Assembly (NCBI GenBank): GCA_031556035.1
Contig: JAVBTT010000019.1
Span: forward strand, 1 to 52,552
Direction: 5' to 3'
DNA: 52,552 nucleotides
Origin: JAVBTT01 sp031556035
GTDB lineage: Bacteria > Bacillota > Clostridia > Oscillospirales > UBA929
A model generated the notes under the pieces. That model did no database searches and had not been told where the DNA came from. It saw only the letters and a list, made by a program, of their open reading frames with translations. Made by a program: the position numbers and the translations under genes. Positions 24,031-32,701 of the stretch are shown piece after piece; positions within the stretch are counted from its first letter, which is position 1; each line of letters begins with the position of its first letter.

Positions 24031-24996
24031 ATGAGCGAGAATTACGCGGGAGCCGGCGTAGATGTCGAGGCAGGCTATAAGGCCGTGCGCCTGATGAAGG
24101 CCCATGTGGAATCTACCTTTACCAAGGGCGTGCTGGGGGGCTTTGGCGGCTTTGGCGGCATGTTTGAGCCGGATTTTTCAGGGCTTAGCCGTCCCGTGCT
24201 GGTTTCGGGGACCGACGGGGTGGGCACAAAACTCAAGCTGGCGATAATGGCCGGAAAGCACGACACGATAGGGATCGACTGCGTCGCCATGTGCGTCAAC
24301 GACGTTGTCTGCTCAGGAGCGATGCCCCTGTTTTTCCTGGACTACATCGCCTGCGGCAAAAATGTGCCGGAGCGTATAGCGTCGATAGTCTCCGGCATAG
24401 CCGAGGGCTGCCGTCAGGCGGGCGCCGCGCTCATCGGCGGGGAGACGGCGGAGCACCCCGGCTGTATGCCGGAGGACGAATACGACCTGGCCGGCTTTTG
24501 CGTTGGAATAGTAGACTACGACAGCCGGATAGACGGAAGCCGTATCCGCCCGGGAGACGTTCTTGTCGGTCTGCCGTCTTCAGGGGTGCACTCCAATGGA
24601 TTTTCACTGGTGCGCAAGCTGTTTCCCAAGCCGGATGAATCCATGCTCTACGAGCTGCTTACCCCCACCAAGATATATGTCTCCGCGGTGAAAGAGCTTG
24701 CCTCGAAAGTAGATGTTAAGGGCGCGGCGCATATCACGGGCGGGGGATGGATCGAGAATATACCGCGTATGCTGCCTGAGGGTCTGTGCGCGGAAATGTA
24801 TGACAACTCAGCCCGCGAGCCGGTGATTTTCCGCCGCCTTCAGCGCAAGGGCGATATTTCCCGGGACGACATGTACAACACCTTCAACATGGGGATCGGC
24901 ATGGCGGTCTGCGTCTCCGAGACGCAGGCGGAGCTTTCCGGATATCCGGTCATTGGGCGCATTACCGAGGGGAGCGGCAGCATCAGATTATGGTAA
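24031..24996 (+). CDS. purM: Phosphoribosylformylglycinamidine cyclo-ligase PurM
   Basis: PurM closes the imidazole ring to form AIR, using ATP. The 321-residue protein has the family opening YAGAGVDVEAGYKAV, LVSGTDGVGTKLKLA, the MCVNDVVCSGAMPLFFLDY loop, ALIGGETAEHPG and GAAHITGGGWIENIPRMLP. The start is set at 24031 because GGAG lies 6 bases upstream; a 24016 ATG would add five residues without a good ribosome site. The end overlaps purN by 7 bases. The protein is slightly short compared with the usual 340-350 residues. Confidence 0.94.
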   Translation: MSENYAGAGVDVEAGYKAVRLMKAHVESTFTKGVLGGFGGFGGMFEPDFSGLSRPVLVSGTDGVGTKLKLAIMAGKHDTIGIDCVAMCVNDVVCSGAMPLFFLDYIACGKNVPERIASIVSGIAEGCRQAGAALIGGETAEHPGCMPEDEYDLAGFCVGIVDYDSRIDGSRIRPGDVLVGLPSSGVHSNGFSLVRKLFPKPDESMLYELLTPTKIYVSAVKELASKVDVKGAAHITGGGWIENIPRMLPEGLCAEMYDNSAREPVIFRRLQRKGDISRDDMYNTFNMGIGMAVCVSETQAELSGYPVIGRITEGSGSIRLW

Positions 24997-25625
24997 AAAT
25001 CGCTGTGCTTGTCTCGGGTGGAGGCACTAATCTTCAGGCTCTTATAGACAGGCGGGGTTACTTCCCGGACGGGGAGCTCTCGCTTGTGCTCAGCTCATCC
25101 GGGGACGCTTACGCTCTCGAAAGGGCCCGGACTGCGGGGATAGAGACGCTTGTGCTGGAGCCGGGGGCGTTCGCGGACAGGGAGTCTTTTACCCGCGCTG
25201 TGACGGACGCGCTGCTTGCGCGGGGAATCGGCCTTGTGGTGCTGGCAGGCTTCATGTTTATTCTGTCGCCCTGTTTTTTCGACGCGTTCGGAGGCAGGGT
25301 GGTAAACGTGCACCCGGCGCTTATCCCAGCATTTTGCGGCAAGGGGTTTTACGGTCTCAGGGTGCACAGGGCAGTTTTGGACTATGGCGTTAAGCTCACC
25401 GGGGCCACTGTGCATTTTGTGGACAGCGTAGTCGACGGAGGGCCGATCATCCTTCAGAAGGCCATTGAGGTTTTGCCGGACGATTCTCCGGAGAGCCTGC
25501 AAAAGCGGGTGATGGAGCAATGCGAATGGGAGCTCCTGCCCCGGGCGGTCGGGCTGTTCTGCGCGGGAAGGCTGAGGATATCCGGCAGAGTTGTCTATTG
25601 CGGCGCTGAGGATAGCGTGATATAA
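24990..25625 (+). CDS. purN: Phosphoribosylglycinamide formyltransferase PurN
   Basis: PurN formylates GAR using 10-formyltetrahydrofolate. In this 211-residue protein KIAVLVSGGGTNLQALID forms the phosphate-binding start, NVHPALIPAF contains the catalytic Asn and His, and HFVDSVVDGGPII carries the conserved Asp and glycines. The ATG at 24990 overlaps the end of purM by 7 bases. A gap of 55 bases follows before purH, with a GGGGG-type ribosome site. Confidence 0.94.
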   Translation: MVKIAVLVSGGGTNLQALIDRRGYFPDGELSLVLSSSGDAYALERARTAGIETLVLEPGAFADRESFTRAVTDALLARGIGLVVLAGFMFILSPCFFDAFGGRVVNVHPALIPAFCGKGFYGLRVHRAVLDYGVKLTGATVHFVDSVVDGGPIILQKAIEVLPDDSPESLQKRVMEQCEWELLPRAVGLFCAGRLRISGRVVYCGAEDSVI

Positions 25626-25680
25626 TCGTTTTCTTAGATAAGCGAAAATTGCACAGAGGATTTAGAAGGGGGATACCGGC

Positions 25681-27216
25681 ATGAAACGAAGGGCGTTATT
25701 CAGCGTGTCAGACAAGACCGGGGTGGTAGACTTCGCGAAGAGAGTGTCCGCGCTGGGTTATGAGATACTCTCGACCGGCGGTACGCAGCTCGCGCTTGAG
25801 CAGGGCGGCGTTGAGGTGGTTAGCGTCTCGTCTGTCACCGGCTTTCCGGAATGTCTGGACGGTCGGCTCAAGACGTTGCATCCAATTGTGCATGGGGGCA
25901 TAATGGCCATACGCGACAACGCGGATCATATGGCACAGCTGGAGCTCCTGGGCATCGACCCTATCGACATAGTGGTTATCAACCTATACCCGTTCAAGCA
26001 GACCATACTCCGCGAGGGGGTCAAGCTGGACGAGGCCATTGAGAACATAGACATCGGGGGCCCGACGATGATCCGCTCCGCCGCCAAGAACTGGCAGGAC
26101 GTTGTCGTTGTTGTCGATCCCGAGGACTACGGCTGGGTTATCAATGAGCTTGAAAACGGCGGCGTGTCGCGTGAGCACAAATTTACGCTCGCCGGAAAGA
26201 TATTTGAACATACCGCGCACTACGACGCGCTCATCGCCGAGTATCTGCGCCGCGATACCGGGCGCCGTTATCCGGATTATCTCACGCTTACCTTTGAGAA
26301 GCATCAGGAGATGCGCTACGGCGAAAACCCGCACCAATCCGGCGTGTTTTACCGCGAGGTGGGAGGTCTGGACGGCACTATCTGTGAGGCCGAGCAACTC
26401 CACGGCAAGGAGCTCAGCTATAACAACATAGGTGACGCGGCCAGCGCCGCCGCGGTGGTAAAGGAGTTCGAGGGCCCCTGCGCTGTGGCTGTCAAGCATG
26501 ACAACCCCTGTGGAGTCGGGCTGGGCTCAACCATACTTGAAGCATACCGCAACGCCTACGAGGCGGATCCGGTATCCATATACGGCGGGATTGTCGCGCT
26601 CAACCGCTCCTGCGACGCAGACACCGCGGCCGAGCTTGCCAAGATATTCCTCGACATTATAATTGCTCCTGATTTTACCGACGAGGCCCTTGAGATACTC
26701 ATGAAGAAAAAGAACACCAGGATACTCGGTCTGGAGCACATAGCCCTGCCCGTGCGCGAGGAGTCCCTGCACATGCGAAAAATTCCCGGAGGGCTGCTTG
26801 TTCAGTCTCAGGATACGGTGCTGGTCGGGGACGACTTGCGCTGCGTCACCGAGCGCCAGCCCACCGAGGCAGAGAAGGATTCCCTGATGTTCGCCTGGAA
26901 GGTCTGCAAGCATGTGCATTCAAACGGCATAGTTCTTGTCAACGGAGGCAGGACAGCCGGTGTCGGCCCGGGGCAGACCAACCGCATCACCTCAGTCGAG
27001 CTGGCCGTCAAGTTTGCCGGAGACAAGTCCAAGGGCTCCGTTATGGCGTCCGACGCGTTTTTCCCGTTCGCTGACTGCGTTGAGGCGGCGGCGGCGGCGG
27101 GAGTGACAGCCATAATCCAGCCGGGCGGCTCGATAAGGGACAAGGAATCCATCGACGCCTGCAACGCGCACGGCATCGCGATGATATTCACCGGAGTGAG
27201 GCATTTCAAGCATTGA
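25681..27216 (+). CDS. purH: Bifunctional AICAR transformylase/IMP cyclohydrolase PurH
   Basis: PurH carries out the last two steps to IMP. The 511-residue protein has an N-terminal IMP cyclohydrolase (MGS-like) domain with LFSVSDKTGVVDFA, ILSTGGT, GRLKTLHPIVHGGI and NIDIGGPTMIRSAAKN, and a C-terminal transformylase with MRYGENPHQSGVFY, KHDNPCGVG, SDAFFPFADCVEAAA, IIQPGGSIRD and IFTGVRHFKH at the very end. All are canonical and the length is normal. It overlaps purD by 4 bases (TTGA). Confidence 0.96.
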   Translation: MKRRALFSVSDKTGVVDFAKRVSALGYEILSTGGTQLALEQGGVEVVSVSSVTGFPECLDGRLKTLHPIVHGGIMAIRDNADHMAQLELLGIDPIDIVVINLYPFKQTILREGVKLDEAIENIDIGGPTMIRSAAKNWQDVVVVVDPEDYGWVINELENGGVSREHKFTLAGKIFEHTAHYDALIAEYLRRDTGRRYPDYLTLTFEKHQEMRYGENPHQSGVFYREVGGLDGTICEAEQLHGKELSYNNIGDAASAAAVVKEFEGPCAVAVKHDNPCGVGLGSTILEAYRNAYEADPVSIYGGIVALNRSCDADTAAELAKIFLDIIIAPDFTDEALEILMKKKNTRILGLEHIALPVREESLHMRKIPGGLLVQSQDTVLVGDDLRCVTERQPTEAEKDSLMFAWKVCKHVHSNGIVLVNGGRTAGVGPGQTNRITSVELAVKFAGDKSKGSVMASDAFFPFADCVEAAAAAGVTAIIQPGGSIRDKESIDACNAHGIAMIFTGVRHFKH

Positions 27217-28490
27217 GAGTTTTAGTTGTCGGAGGCGGCGGACGCGAGCACGCGATATGCGTAAAGCTGTCCCAAAGTCCCAATGTAAGCGAACTGCTCT
27301 GTGCGCCCGGCAATGGAGGAATTGCCTCCGTTGCCGAATGCGTGCCTGTAATAGCGACAGATATTCAGGGCATTGTGGCCTTATCCAGGGAAAAAGCGGT
27401 CGATTTTGTGGTCGTCGCTCCGGACGATCCGCTTGCCATGGGCTGCGTGGACGCGCTGGAAAAAGCGGGAGTGCCCGCTTTCGGCCCGACGGCGTCGGCG
27501 GCCCGAATTGAGGCGAGCAAGACCTTTTCCAAGTCCCTGATGCGTGAGTATAATATCCCCACTGCCCGCTGGGCGTCGTTTGACGATGTTGTCGAGGCCG
27601 TGCGCTACCTTGACGGTCAGAGTCTGCCCATCGTCATCAAGTGCGACGGGCTTGCGCTGGGCAAGGGCGTTATAATAGCCCAGACCCGAGCGGAGGCGGA
27701 AAGCGCGGTGTGCGACATGCTGGAGGGCGAGAGGTTTTCGGAAGCCGGGCGGCGTGTGGTGATAGAGGAGTTCATGGAGGGACGGGAAGTCACCGTGCTT
27801 GCGTTTTGCGACGGCGAGACCGTTGTGCCTATGCCGGCCTCCAGGGATCACAAGAGAGCCTTTGACGGGGATAGAGGCCCGAATACCGGGGGCATGGGGG
27901 CGGTTTGCCCTGTGCCGGACTACACTCCGGAGCTCGCGGCGCGCTGTATGGATGAGATTTTTCTGCCGACCGTGCGGGCGATGAATGCCGAGGGCTGCCC
28001 GTTCAAGGGTGTGCTCTATTTTGGGCTGATGCTCACAAAGGACGGCCCGAAGGTCGTCGAGTACAACGCCCGCTTCGGAGACCCCGAGACTCAGGCGGTG
28101 CTGAGTCTGCTGGATACCGATCTTATGGAGATATTACTCGCGGTGCGAGAGGGGCGGCTGAAGGATATAACCATAACCTGGAAGCCGGGGGCCGCCGCGG
28201 TTGTCGTGCTCGCGAGCGGTGGGTATCCGGGTGACTACGGGAAGGGATACGCGATAAGCGGTCTGGACAGCGCTTCGGACTGCGAGGTGTACCACGCTGG
28301 CACAGCCAGAACCGGAGAGGGCTATGTTACCGCCGGGGGCCGTGTGCTGGGTGTGACCGCCGTAGGGGGCACTCTGACGGACGCTCTTGAAAACGCATAT
28401 CGAGGCGCAGCGAAAATAAGCTTCTCCGGCGCACATTACAGGAAAGATATAGGCAGTACAACAAAGGAACTATTACAATACAATGGATGA
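27213..28490 (+). CDS. purD: Phosphoribosylamine-glycine ligase PurD
   Basis: PurD couples phosphoribosylamine with glycine using ATP. The 425-residue ATP-grasp protein opens MRVLVVGGGGREHAICVKL, then shows KCDGLALGKGVIIA, SRDHKRAFDGDRGPNTGGMGA and EYNARFGDPETQAVL, the classic PurD motifs. The start is an unusual TTG at 27213, overlapping the purH stop, which fits translational coupling. Its end overlaps the PAP2 phosphatase gene by 8 bases. No purL, purQ, purS, purB or purK follows in this window. Confidence 0.95.
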   Translation: MRVLVVGGGGREHAICVKLSQSPNVSELLCAPGNGGIASVAECVPVIATDIQGIVALSREKAVDFVVVAPDDPLAMGCVDALEKAGVPAFGPTASAARIEASKTFSKSLMREYNIPTARWASFDDVVEAVRYLDGQSLPIVIKCDGLALGKGVIIAQTRAEAESAVCDMLEGERFSEAGRRVVIEEFMEGREVTVLAFCDGETVVPMPASRDHKRAFDGDRGPNTGGMGAVCPVPDYTPELAARCMDEIFLPTVRAMNAEGCPFKGVLYFGLMLTKDGPKVVEYNARFGDPETQAVLSLLDTDLMEILLAVREGRLKDITITWKPGAAAVVVLASGGYPGDYGKGYAISGLDSASDCEVYHAGTARTGEGYVTAGGRVLGVTAVGGTLTDALENAYRGAAKISFSGAHYRKDIGSTTKELLQYNG

Positions 28491-29013
28491 GCAAATTCTA
28501 AGCTACTTTAATACATTGTCCACACCTGAATGGCTTGATTATATTTTTATATTCATTACAAGACTCGGGGATATGGGCTTCGCCTGGATACTCTGCACAG
28601 TCATACTGCTATGCTTCCGCAATAAGCGACGCTCCGGCTTCGCGATGGCGCTGGCCCTTGTGTTTTCGGCGATTGCGGTAAACCTTGCTCTGAAAAATCT
28701 TGCGGCGCGCCCCAGACCGTATGATTTTTATCAGGGCATAGCTTTGATAATCCAGCCGGAGACCTCGTATTCTTTTCCGTCGGGGCATACAACATCCAGC
28801 TTTGCGGCCGCGCTGACGCTTTTTTGGCTTGAAAAAAAGATTGCGCCGTATGCCGTAATTCTCGCGTCGCTGATCGCGTTCTCGCGCCTCTACCTGTGTG
28901 TGCATTATTTTACCGACGTGCTTGGAGGCATGCTTTTAGGCGCACTTCTCGCCTTCGCGGCCGTGCTTGTTGCAAAAAGGGTACACAGGATAGGCTCTTT
29001 TGAGCTGGGATAG
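28483..29013 (+). CDS. PAP2-family membrane phosphatase
   Basis: This 176-residue integral membrane protein has about five or six hydrophobic helices and the three phosphatase motifs of the PAP2 family: KNLAARPRP, SFPSGHTTS and SRLYLCVHYFTDVLGG. Such enzymes remove phosphate from lipid-linked diphosphates, for example undecaprenyl diphosphate recycling, or from phosphatidic acid. Its ATG lies 8 bases inside the end of purD, making it the last gene of this run; a strong terminator follows 4 bases after the stop. Its link to purine synthesis is likely positional, while the cell-wall genes upstream make a carrier-lipid role plausible. Confidence 0.88.
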   Translation: MDEQILSYFNTLSTPEWLDYIFIFITRLGDMGFAWILCTVILLCFRNKRRSGFAMALALVFSAIAVNLALKNLAARPRPYDFYQGIALIIQPETSYSFPSGHTTSSFAAALTLFWLEKKIAPYAVILASLIAFSRLYLCVHYFTDVLGGMLLGALLAFAAVLVAKRVHRIGSFELG

Positions 29014-29017
29014 ACTA

Positions 29018-29068
29018 AAGAATGGTATATACCTGCCGCTTTAGGCCGATATATACCATTCTTGCTTT
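29018..29068 (+). terminator. Rho-independent terminator after the PAP2 gene
   Basis: AAGAATGGTATATA (29018-29031) and TATATACCATTCTT (29050-29063) form a perfect 14-bp stem, then GCTTTTT. It closes the Na/Pi-csaB-pur-PAP2 run. Confidence 0.85.
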
Positions 29069-29082
29069 TTGGGGGGAGCGTC

Positions 29083-31305
29083 TTGGAAAAAATCACTTTG
29101 CAGATTAATGGCATGACCTGCGCCGCATGCGCACGCGCCGTGGAGAGAGCCGCCGTCAAGGTTTCGGGGGTGGGGGAGGCGTCTGTCAATCTGGCGACAG
29201 AGCGCCTTACTATGAGCGTCGCCCGGGAGGTCAAGATAAAAGCGATTCAGAGAGCTATAAAAAAGGCGGGATACGAGGCGGTTGAGGAGAGCGGAACGTA
29301 TGACCCTGCCGCGAAGGACGACGAGATCAGGGCGATGTGGAGGCGCTTTGTTTTGTCCGCCTGCTTCGCCGCGCCGCTGCTCATAGTGGCGATGGTTCCG
29401 ATGCTGCTTGAAATGGCGGGAGCCGCGCTGCCGAACGCCATAGACCCGATGGCACGTCCCAGGGCAAACGCCCTTGTCCAGCTTGCACTGGCCACGCCGG
29501 TACTGATAATCGGCCGGGAGTTTTTCAGGGTGGGCTTCAAAGCCCTGTTCAGTGGGAGCCCCAACATGGATTCGCTGATCGCGGTCGGATCCTCCACCGC
29601 ATACCTATACAGCCTGTACGGGGTGTTCATGATTTTTTCCGGGGCGCATCACACGGATTTGTACTTTGAGTCTGCCGGGGTGATTTTGACCCTGATAACC
29701 CTCGGGAAGACGCTTGAAACGGTGTCAAAGGGCAAGACCTCGGACACAATTAAAAAGCTTATTTCCCTGTCTCCACAAACAGCTAACGTTGAGCGGGGCG
29801 GAGCGGAAATAAGCTTGCCTGTGGCGGAGGTTGCTGTGGGAGACATAGTTGTTGTGCGCCCGGGGGAGAAAATCCCGGTGGATGGCGTAGTCGTCGCGGG
29901 CGGCTCGGCGGTGGACGAGTCGATGCTGACCGGAGAGAGTATGCCTGTGGACAAAAGAGAGGGGGACAAAGCCGTCGGAGCCACCCTCAACCGCAACGGG
30001 CTTTTGCGGATACGAGCCTTAAAGGTCGGAGAGGACACGGCGCTGGCGCAAATAATAGCCCTGGTCGAGGAGGCTCAGGGGGGGAAAGCCCCTATAGCGC
30101 GGCTGGCAGACGTGATATCGGGCCGCTTTGTTCCGGTCGTTATCGCGCTGGCGCTGTTGTCGGGCGCGGGCTGGATTATAGCGGGGCAGAGCCTGGAGTT
30201 CGCGCTGAACATTTTCATATCTGTGCTTGTCATCGCCTGCCCGTGCGCACTTGGGCTGGCCACCCCCACCGCAATTATGGTGGGCACCGGCAAGGGCGCG
30301 GAAAACGGGATACTGATCAAAAGCGGGGCGTCGCTTGAGCTGGCGCACAAGGTAAGCGCCGTTGTGTTCGACAAGACCGGCACCTTGACTAAGGGTACTC
30401 CCGCGCTCACAGACGTCCTTCCGGAGCCGTGGACTGATGAGGCGGAGCTGCTGGCGCTCGCGGCTTCGGCGGAGCTCGGCTCTGAGCACCCTCTGGGCGA
30501 GGCGGTGGTGCGCGCCGCGCGGGAAAAAAGACTTGAGTTAACCCATCCGGAGCGCTTTGAGGCGCTTCCGGGGACTGGAGTTTCAGCGTCTGTCGGAGGA
30601 AGGGAGATTCGGATAGGCAATGAGCGCCTGATGAAAGCGCTAAATTTGTGGGCTGCGGGGGGCGAGCGCTCGGAAAAAATGTCCGCACAGGGGAAAACAC
30701 CAGTATTCGTGGCTATAGACGGGAAATACGCCGGGACTCTCGCGATTGCAGACGCAGTTAAGGACGGCAGCGCGGATGCGGTGTCAAGGCTGCACGCTAT
30801 GGGCGTCAAAACGGTTATGCTCACAGGGGACAACACGCGCACCGCGAAGGCGATAGCCGCTCAGCTTGGAATAGACGAGGTGGTCGCCGAGGTTCTGCCG
30901 CAGCAGAAGGCGGAGGAGCTCAAGCGGCTTCAGTCGGACGGCTCGGTTTGCGCCATGGTCGGAGACGGCATCAACGACGCTCCAGCGCTGGTCCAAGCTG
31001 ACGTAGGCATCGCGATAGGCGCGGGGACAGACGTAGCGGTGGAGTCGGCCGACATAGTTCTTATGGGCGGGGACCTTAAGGGCGTCGCCGCCGCTATAAA
31101 GCTGAGCCGCAGCACAATCAGGAACATCAGGCAGAACCTCTTTTGGGCTTTCGCGTACAACACGCTGGGCATCCCGGTGGCCATGGGGCTGCTGTACCCG
31201 CTGTGGGGTGTGCTGCTCAACCCCATGATAGCGGCGCTGGCCATGAGCCTGAGCTCGGTGTCGGTGGTGACAAACGCACTGAGGCTGAGGTCGTTCAGGG
31301 TTTAA
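29083..31305 (+). CDS. copA: Copper-translocating P1B-type ATPase
   Basis: CopA exports Cu+ across the membrane using ATP. The 740-residue protein has one N-terminal HMA domain with GMTCAAC (Cys13, Cys16), the transmembrane metal site in ISVLVIACPCALGLATPTA, the phosphorylation motif VFDKTGTLTKGTP, the TGES actuator loop and MVGDGINDAPALVQAD. The CPC motif and the final NxxAMSLSSVSVV segment favour Cu+ specificity. The start is TTG at 29083, 4 bases after GGGGGGAG; a frame open further upstream would enter the terminator. No CsoR/CopY-type regulator or CopZ chaperone is adjacent. It converges on the lacI-type gene with a 20-base gap. Confidence 0.93.
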   Translation: MEKITLQINGMTCAACARAVERAAVKVSGVGEASVNLATERLTMSVAREVKIKAIQRAIKKAGYEAVEESGTYDPAAKDDEIRAMWRRFVLSACFAAPLLIVAMVPMLLEMAGAALPNAIDPMARPRANALVQLALATPVLIIGREFFRVGFKALFSGSPNMDSLIAVGSSTAYLYSLYGVFMIFSGAHHTDLYFESAGVILTLITLGKTLETVSKGKTSDTIKKLISLSPQTANVERGGAEISLPVAEVAVGDIVVVRPGEKIPVDGVVVAGGSAVDESMLTGESMPVDKREGDKAVGATLNRNGLLRIRALKVGEDTALAQIIALVEEAQGGKAPIARLADVISGRFVPVVIALALLSGAGWIIAGQSLEFALNIFISVLVIACPCALGLATPTAIMVGTGKGAENGILIKSGASLELAHKVSAVVFDKTGTLTKGTPALTDVLPEPWTDEAELLALAASAELGSEHPLGEAVVRAAREKRLELTHPERFEALPGTGVSASVGGREIRIGNERLMKALNLWAAGGERSEKMSAQGKTPVFVAIDGKYAGTLAIADAVKDGSADAVSRLHAMGVKTVMLTGDNTRTAKAIAAQLGIDEVVAEVLPQQKAEELKRLQSDGSVCAMVGDGINDAPALVQADVGIAIGAGTDVAVESADIVLMGGDLKGVAAAIKLSRSTIRNIRQNLFWAFAYNTLGIPVAMGLLYPLWGVLLNPMIAALAMSLSSVSVVTNALRLRSFRV

Positions 31306-31325
31306 TACCGGGGCGTGATTGACCA

Positions 31326-32363
31326 TCATTCTATTTCGGCGATGCTCTCGCGCAGAATAATCTGCGTCTGTATATAGTTGCTCCCGGGCGGAATCTTGCT
31401 GGCGGCAAGGTAGTCGAACAAAATACGAATTGCCCGGTAGCCCTGCTGACTCGGATTCTGTGTAATGGACGCGAGAATACCGCGGTCCTCCAGACCCTTT
31501 TGAACCTCGTCGGAGTAGTCGTAGACGACCACTTTTACTTTTTCATAGAGCCCCAAATCCTTCAGTGCCTGCACCGTGCCTCTGATGGAGGTCGCGCCGG
31601 GACATATGAGGATGTCCGTGTCCGGGTATTGCGTGAAGGCGTTCTTCGTTTCGTTATAGCTGAAGATGTCGTCGTCCGGCATTTCCACAACCTGTTGCAG
31701 CGCAATCCCGCCGTAGCATTTTTGCAGCCGGTCCCTGAGCGCCTCCATGCGGTAGCGGTGGCCCAGCATTTGAAAGCTGGGTGAAAAGACCAGCAGCTTC
31801 CCGCGCCCTCCGCTGATGATGTCGATGAGGCCGGCCGTGATTTTCCCCGCGGAGGCGTAATTGCAGCCCACATAGCTCAGGCAGGGCGTGTTCTCAAGAA
31901 GGGCGCCCAGAAAAACGACCGGGAACCGGCGCTCGTGCAGCTCCTCCAGCTTCTGTTTTACTTCAGGGTGGTTGATGGGGACAATCGCCAGCGCGTTAAA
32001 GCCCTCCGCCAGAACCTCGTCTATGAGCCTGAGCTGAACGGCATGGTCGAAATCACGCCCCCGCTTAATAACGACCGAGATTCCAAAATCCCGGATCTCC
32101 TGGGCGGCTTGCTCCACGCCCCCGAGAATCGTGTCCCAAAAGCTGTTGTGCTCAATATGCAGAATCAGGGCGATCTTCAGCTTCCGGTTGCGCACAGCCA
32201 GGGACTTAGCGACGCTGTTGGGTCTGTAATTAAGAAGCTCTGCAATTTCCTGAACCCGCTTGACCACGTCCGGACTCACCCGGCCGCGATTGTGCAGCAC
32301 GCGGTCAACGGTTCCGATGGACACGCCAGCCATCTCCGCGATGCGCTTAATTGTAACCGACAT
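31326..32363 (-). CDS. LacI-family transcriptional regulator of the importer/sulfatase operon
   Basis: The 345-residue protein has an N-terminal helix-turn-helix (TIKRIAEMAGVSIGTVDRVLHNRGRV, residues 4-29) and a periplasmic-binding-protein-like sensor domain (about 60-340). The recognition helix reads TVDRVL rather than the usual TVSRVL, a known subgroup variant. It is divergent from the ABC importer and sulfatase genes, with its own consensus promoter, and both promoters have GTTAAC-centred palindromes just downstream of the likely start sites. This suggests repression of the importer operon and of itself, relieved by a small ligand, perhaps a sugar or sulfated sugar. The start at 32363 is preferred over 32381, which lacks a ribosome site. 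Confidence 0.88.
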   Translation of the reverse strand: MSVTIKRIAEMAGVSIGTVDRVLHNRGRVSPDVVKRVQEIAELLNYRPNSVAKSLAVRNRKLKIALILHIEHNSFWDTILGGVEQAAQEIRDFGISVVIKRGRDFDHAVQLRLIDEVLAEGFNALAIVPINHPEVKQKLEELHERRFPVVFLGALLENTPCLSYVGCNYASAGKITAGLIDIISGGRGKLLVFSPSFQMLGHRYRMEALRDRLQKCYGGIALQQVVEMPDDDIFSYNETKNAFTQYPDTDILICPGATSIRGTVQALKDLGLYEKVKVVVYDYSDEVQKGLEDRGILASITQNPSQQGYRAIRILFDYLAASKIPPGSNYIQTQIILRESIAEIE

Positions 32364-32397
32364 AGGACGCTCACTCACCATTCATTCTTTATATTAA

Positions 32398-32409
32398 CGT
32401 GTTAACGAT
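32398..32409. promoter_or_regulatory. Candidate LacI operator O2 (autoregulation)
   Basis: CGTGTTAACGAT, read on the lower strand as ATCGTTAACACG, matches O1 (TGCGTTAACGCA) at 8 of 12 positions with the same GTTAAC centre. It lies between the lacI-type transcription start (about 32426) and its start codon. Confidence 0.5.
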
Positions 32410-32432
32410 AACGCAATGTGGCCTTAAATTGA

Positions 32433-32461
32433 ATTATATGGATTTATTGAATAAATGTCAA
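32433..32461 (-). promoter_or_regulatory. Consensus sigma-A promoter for the lacI-type gene
   Basis: Read on the lower strand, TTGACA (32461-32456) and TATAAT (32438-32433) are perfect hexamers with a 17-base spacer. The start would be near 32426. The 338-base gap 32364-32701 otherwise holds only the two operators, the divergent promoter and AT-rich filler. Confidence 0.85.
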
Positions 32462-32621
32462 GAGTAATTCGGGAATGTCTTTTACTTTTGTTGCCCGAGA
32501 ATTTTTGGGCAGAATTTATAAATCATAAGAAATACTTTTAGAAAAATAAAAATATTGGACAAAACGCAAAATCACACATTGTAAATGATTCACAAAAAAA
32601 CTTGGATTTATATAAAAGTTA

Positions 32622-32649
32622 TTGACATGGCAAATTTTTATAATATACT
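32622..32649 (+). promoter_or_regulatory. Sigma-A promoter for the importer/sulfatase operon
   Basis: TTGACA (32622-32627) and TATACT (32644-32649) have a 16-base spacer. Transcription would begin near 32656, a few bases before operator O1. Confidence 0.8.
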
Positions 32650-32660
32650 GGAGGTGAACT

Positions 32661-32672
32661 TGCGTTAACGCA
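32661..32672. promoter_or_regulatory. LacI-type operator O1
   Basis: TGCGTTAACGCA is a perfect 12-bp palindrome, about 5-16 bases downstream of the predicted transcription start. That is a classic position for repression by a LacI-family protein, whose gene is divergent here. Confidence 0.75.
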
Positions 32673-32701
32673 CACGCAAAAAACACAATAGGAGGAGCAT
32701 T

